A stretch of 64,000 bases of DNA from Lactarius indigo (taxonomy: Eukaryota; Basidiomycota; Agaricomycetes; Russulales; Russulaceae). Below the pieces are notes generated by a model. The model ran no database searches. It was not told where the DNA came from and was given only the letters and a program-made list of their open reading frames with translations. The stretch lies in NCBI GenBank assembly GCA_025766275.1, contig JAFKAC010000048.1, positions 62,001 through 126,000 of the forward strand, read 5' to 3'. Each line of letters begins with the position of its first letter. The first letter of the stretch is position 1. The translations under genes were made by a program, and so were the position numbers. Positions 62,432 through 64,000 of the stretch are shown here, piece after piece.

Positions 62432-64000
62432 AGGGGGGAATGGCGAACGAAAGATGGGAAGAACCCTTGCCACAGGTCACTAATATCGCCACCATAAGCG
62501 CCGTGAGTCAACAAAGGTGACGAATTGTGCACGTCACAGTACACGTTCATGACCACCAGGCGTCAGAAGAAATTTCTAGCGAACCATGATTCGGAAAAGA
62601 ATTGCCAAAAGATCTCAAGATGACGCACCATAGGCCCTAATCTTGTCCATCGCATTCGTCTGTTCGTTACGTTTAATGGCCCACATCACCTGGTCCGAGT
62701 CGTGACAGTGAAACACAAAGCTCCCGTTGTCTGCCTTGTAATATCAAGTGGAAATCTTCCTTGTCATGAAAGGATGTCTGACAGGACTGTCCTTAGATGA
62801 GATGTCGCCCGCCAGACGTGAAGCCGATCCTACATCCACCCTAGACCACTGGAAGAGTTCTTGAAGCTGTAACTCAGTTACGCATCCCAGAATAAATATT
62901 GATCCAAAAAAAAAAAGAAGAGTTCTCGAAGACCACAGACGTTTCATTCAACGCCGGTTGTTACACCTCCGACAGGATAGAACAATCGACCTAAGATCAG
63001 CGGGTACGGCGGCAAGGAGGCGGCGCATACTTCGACAGAAAATTTAATGTGACTGTGAAAGTCCAAGTAACGTCCCATTCGATGGAAAACAATGCCGTGA
63101 CCGAATACCATGAGCCTGGGTTCCATGATGAAATGTGCCTGAGTCGGACTTACAGCTATCAAACTCGGACCAGCGGAGACCTATTTCCTCTTTCGGAATA
63201 CAAATCGTCTCCTCTTGTTCACCCAGCGTAAATCCCGCGTACTAGCCCGAAATGAGTCGCGTGACCTTACGACGTGCTGAGGACCTCGGGTACGGTTTAT
63301 TAACAAACCCAACCCATCGAGTAACCTATCATACCTCTACCGCCTATGACGTGTGGAAAATGGGGCGAATCCTATAGAAAAAGGTAGAACGGCGCGAAGA
63401 GACTCTTGATGCGAAGGCTCACATGTGCTCACAGTGCTCACACAGATGCATTGTACGATAAAGAAAACCTCACTCCATGCGCTGCTTTGACATTCTCTCA
63501 CCTAGATGGGTTCCAAACCGCATGCACAAACTTACGTGCCAATGCCGATGGCCATCGGCACAAGACACAAATGTCGAGATTGGGTGTTTGACCATCAACT
63601 GCAATTTGATTGATCTACCATTCGGTCTGGGGTAGATACATCCACATCAGCGGTTCAGTAGATCTCTCGAAGCCATCATAGAAACTCTACTGGGGTGCTT
63701 TTGTTGGCATAAATGTTCCCTTCTCCGAAAACTTATCCAATTTTCTTTCAGTAGTATCTTGGCTACTCGCTAGAACCAATCGATCCAACGACCTAACGTC
63801 ATTACCTAACATCATTTGCATACCATAGGCCTACATAGAGGTCCAACCCGATAGGGCACTGAAGAGACAAACTGATTGAACACATAGACACTTTCTCCAA
63901 AGCGGAAACAGCAGAGCTAATACTGACGAAAATTCTGCATTAGGCCGCCAGCAGACCCAAGCGTGGCACGAACAATCAACCAGAGTACATCGACAGCCTC
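62432..64000. other. No gene seen
   Basis: The last 1.57 kb. The first few hundred bases are the promoter of the giant gene. The rest has only short unsupported frames on both strands. Confidence 0.5.

Overview
This 64 kb window is nuclear DNA from a filamentous basidiomycete, most likely an agaricomycete. Three things point there: dense short introns (about 50-100 bp, often 6-15 per gene); tightly spaced genes on both strands; and fungal or basidiomycete families such as a Goodbye-NACHT-ankyrin NLR, a DUF3638/DUF3645 giant protein, and an RFTS-BAH-type DNMT1. All exon models were assembled by hand from splice signals, reading-frame phase and family motifs. In most genes the summed exon length is an exact number of codons, which supports the models.

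Layout. 1-861: 3' part of a conserved unknown gene running off the window (-). 2.5-3.1 kb: thioredoxin (+). 4.5-7.4 kb: a small acidic protein (-) divergent from the THO-complex subunit THOC1/Hpr1 (+). 9.4-11.0 kb: UDP-glucose 4-epimerase (+). 11.4-12.5 kb: a membrane protein (-). 12.65-13.3 kb: Pin1/Ess1 prolyl isomerase (+). 13.8-17.4 kb: UBP9/USP12-46-like deubiquitinase (+). 17.7-23.4 kb: a 1,740-aa NLR with near-identical 432-bp ankyrin modules (+). 24.5-26.5 kb: a disrupted trypsin-fold gene (-). 26.8-28.1 kb: inositol monophosphatase (-). 28.5-30.5 kb: cytochrome P450 (+), possibly frameshifted. 30.5-37.0 kb: gene-poor, with a small secreted peptide gene, unresolved coding-like stretches and a 359-bp MITE-like element with perfect 17-bp terminal inverted repeats. 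37.1-38.6 kb: multipass membrane protein (-). 39.3-42.3 kb: mitochondrial 3-methylcrotonyl-CoA carboxylase alpha (+). 42.4-47.3 kb: DNMT1-type cytosine methyltransferase (-). 47.4-47.6 kb: tRNA-Lys(CTT) with a 169-nt intron (+). 47.8-48.9 kb: unknown protein (-). 49.7-51.6 kb: Hog1/p38 MAP kinase (-). 52.8-62.4 kb: a 3,099-aa DUF3638/DUF3645 protein (-). 62.4-64 kb: no gene seen.

Most genes are housekeeping functions with no shared pathway: mRNA export, galactose/UDP-sugar and leucine metabolism, osmostress signalling, DNA methylation. The accessory part is 17.7-36.5 kb (NLR, broken protease-fold gene, P450, small secreted peptide, MITE).

The most notable signals are: the homogenised ankyrin array in the NLR; several non-canonical splice donors that reading frame and protein motifs force (four GC-AG introns, and one AT-AG intron inside the inositol monophosphatase active-site motif); the nested-hairpin tRNA intron; and the giant P-loop protein of unknown function.
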